A stretch of DNA of 64,000 nt from Bacilli bacterium. GTDB lineage: Bacteria > Bacillota_I > Bacilli_A > RFN20 > CAG-826. Shown here one piece after another: positions 62,194 through 64,000 of this stretch. The notes beneath the pieces were generated by a model that ran no database searches, was not told the origin of the DNA, and saw only the letters and a list, made by a program, of their open reading frames with translations. Each line of letters opens with the position of its first letter. Position 1 is the stretch's first letter. The DNA lies in NCBI GenBank assembly GCA_035326105.1, contig DAOKYO010000002.1:660315-724314 (forward strand), written 5' to 3'. The translations under genes and the position numbers were made by a program.

Positions 62194-62691
62194 TTAACGC
62201 TTCCGATCATCAAAAGAAAAATATTGATCCGAATTGGAAATAATGTGGTTTTCAAGCTTCTGATTCAAGACGGAAGAAATCTTATTTATGTCCTTTAAAT
62301 AGCTTATGACAAATGAGCCTTCGCCTTTAGTGGCTATCACCAAATTGGCGGATCGCGGGTGAAAGGGAAAAATTGAAGGCAAAATAGAAATTGAAACCAC
62401 CTCATTCAAATTAATCTTTTTGCTACGCTTAAAGAGCGAATAAATAGTTATTGTTTTATCTTGAAAAAGAAGCAAAACACGCGGAAGAAGAATGTATGAA
62501 AACAGCATCCATATAAACCAAACGAAAACAATTCCCATCAGAACTAACCACAGGGTCATTTCCGTAAAAACATCGGAACTAGATGAAATACTTATCAATC
62601 CCGTTACCAAAAAAAAGATAATAACTATAACTAACAATGCCAAGGAATATACTAATGCGCCTTTCCTCGACTTATATCCGATCAGTTCCAT
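62194..62691 (-). CDS. membrane protein with PH-like C-terminal domain (unknown)
   Basis: 165 residues: two or three hydrophobic segments (about 13-33, 45-75) followed by a soluble beta-rich part (KTITIYSLFKRSKKINLNEV, then SISILPSIFPF) that looks like the bacterial PH-like domain found behind two membrane helices. No function known. The frame can be extended to a TTG at 62754, but this lies inside the rRNA terminator, so I take the ATG at 62689-62691. There is no ribosome site; an extended -10 box is 8 bases upstream. It lies between the rRNA operon and the asp23-fakA genes. Confidence 0.65.
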   Translation of the reverse strand: MELIGYKSRKGALVYSLALLVIVIIFFLVTGLISISSSSDVFTEMTLWLVLMGIVFVWFIWMLFSYILLPRVLLLFQDKTITIYSLFKRSKKINLNEVVSISILPSIFPFHPRSANLVIATKGEGSFVISYLKDINKISSVLNQKLENHIISNSDQYFSFDDRKR

Positions 62692-62699
62692 ACGGTGAT

Positions 62700-62708
62700 A
62701 GTATAACA
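62700..62708 (-). promoter_or_regulatory. extended -10 element of the PH-like membrane protein gene
   Basis: Minus strand TGT-TATACT, 8 bases before the ATG, implying a leaderless transcript. Confidence 0.4.
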
Positions 62709-62740
62709 AATAAAGACTAATAACGACTATAAATAAGTTT

Positions 62741-62763
62741 AAAAAAAGAGGCAAAAAGCCCCT
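62741..62763 (-). terminator. rRNA operon terminator
   Basis: GAGGC (62748-62752) pairs with GCCCC (62758-62762, one G-T) around five A; on the minus strand seven T follow. Located just past 5S rRNA. Confidence 0.75.
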
Positions 62764-62776
62764 AAAAAAGAAAAAG

Positions 62777-62892
62777 CCCGGCAGCTCGCTATTCTCTCAT
62801 GCCAATGTGTCATGATACCTTCACCACTACGGTGCTTAACTTCTGTGTTCGAGATGGGAACAGGTGTGTCCACCGCGCCATCACCACCAGAC
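62777..62892 (-). rRNA. rrf: 5S ribosomal RNA
   Basis: About 116 bases. Minus strand begins TCTGGTGGTGATGGCG, contains the conserved CACCTGTTCCCATCTCGAAC and AGAAGTTAAGC, and ends CTGCCGGGC, which pairs with the 5' end (helix I, with several G-U pairs). Exact ends are approximate. Confidence 0.93.
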
Positions 62893-62997
62893 TTTTTCTA
62901 GAGAGCACTTGTTCTCTGAAAACTGAATATTATTTCAACACGTTCTTCCGTATCAAACCCAAATTTTATCTTGTAAAACTCATAAATCTTACGATTT

Positions 62998-64000
<1,003 letters not shown>

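Overview
The window reads as chromosomal DNA of a low-to-moderate GC Gram-positive bacterium of the Bacillota (class Bacilli in the broad sense, possibly close to the Erysipelotrichia/Mollicutes side). The evidence is a PolC-type replicative polymerase, the Firmicutes order of housekeeping genes, purine-rich Shine-Dalgarno sites, Cys-anchored lipoproteins, and undecaprenyl phosphate enzymes (UppS, UppP) that imply a cell envelope needing a lipid carrier. I did not identify a species.

Region by region: (1) 1-4.9 kb: a partial gene, a PlsC-like acyltransferase, a UPF0316 membrane protein, a surface endonuclease I and a CPA2 antiporter preceded by a PII-like protein. (2) 5.1-20.95 kb: a carbohydrate-utilisation locus of eleven minus-strand genes (CE6-like esterase, two lipoprotein GH43 enzymes, solute-binding protein, two permeases, MsmK-like ATPase, two paralogous Ig-like lipoproteins, GH36 alpha-galactosidase, cytoplasmic GH43) read from one promoter whose spacer holds a perfect LacI-type palindrome; the divergent lacI gene lies beside it. 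Together they look like a surface-degradation, capture, import and cytosolic-finishing chain for an arabinose- and galactose-containing, acetylated plant glycan. (3) 21.2-27.1 kb: an accessory stretch with a restriction-endonuclease remnant next to tRNA-Ala, an XRE membrane regulator, tRNA-Arg, small orphan genes, a HAD phosphatase, a HipBA-type module and tRNA-Pro.

(4) 27.1-62.7 kb: housekeeping genes which, read on the minus strand, follow the classical Bacillus order: Asp23-like, fakA, recG, plsX, rnc, ftsY, ylxM, ffh, [rpsP-khpA-rimM-trmD-uppP turned to the plus strand], rplS, lepB, rbgA, rnhB, dprA, topA, trmFO, xerC, rpsB, tsf, pyrH, frr, uppS, cdsA, dxr, rseP, polC. A purine permease, a 1-phosphofructokinase-like gene and a small CxxC protein sit at the inversion. 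(5) 62.8-64 kb: 5S rRNA and the 3' part of 23S rRNA on the minus strand.

Most genes have strong Shine-Dalgarno sites, but several (recG, trmFO, lepB, lacI, a membrane protein at 62.2 kb) have a -10 box only 6-12 bases before the start codon, which suggests leaderless or nearly leaderless transcripts. The most unusual items are the LacI-controlled glycan locus with its paired surface lipoproteins, the PII-like/antiporter pair, a 20-bp perfect palindrome ahead of the asp23-fakA genes, an unclassified structured RNA between uppP and ffh, and an unknown membrane gene between ftsY and ylxM.
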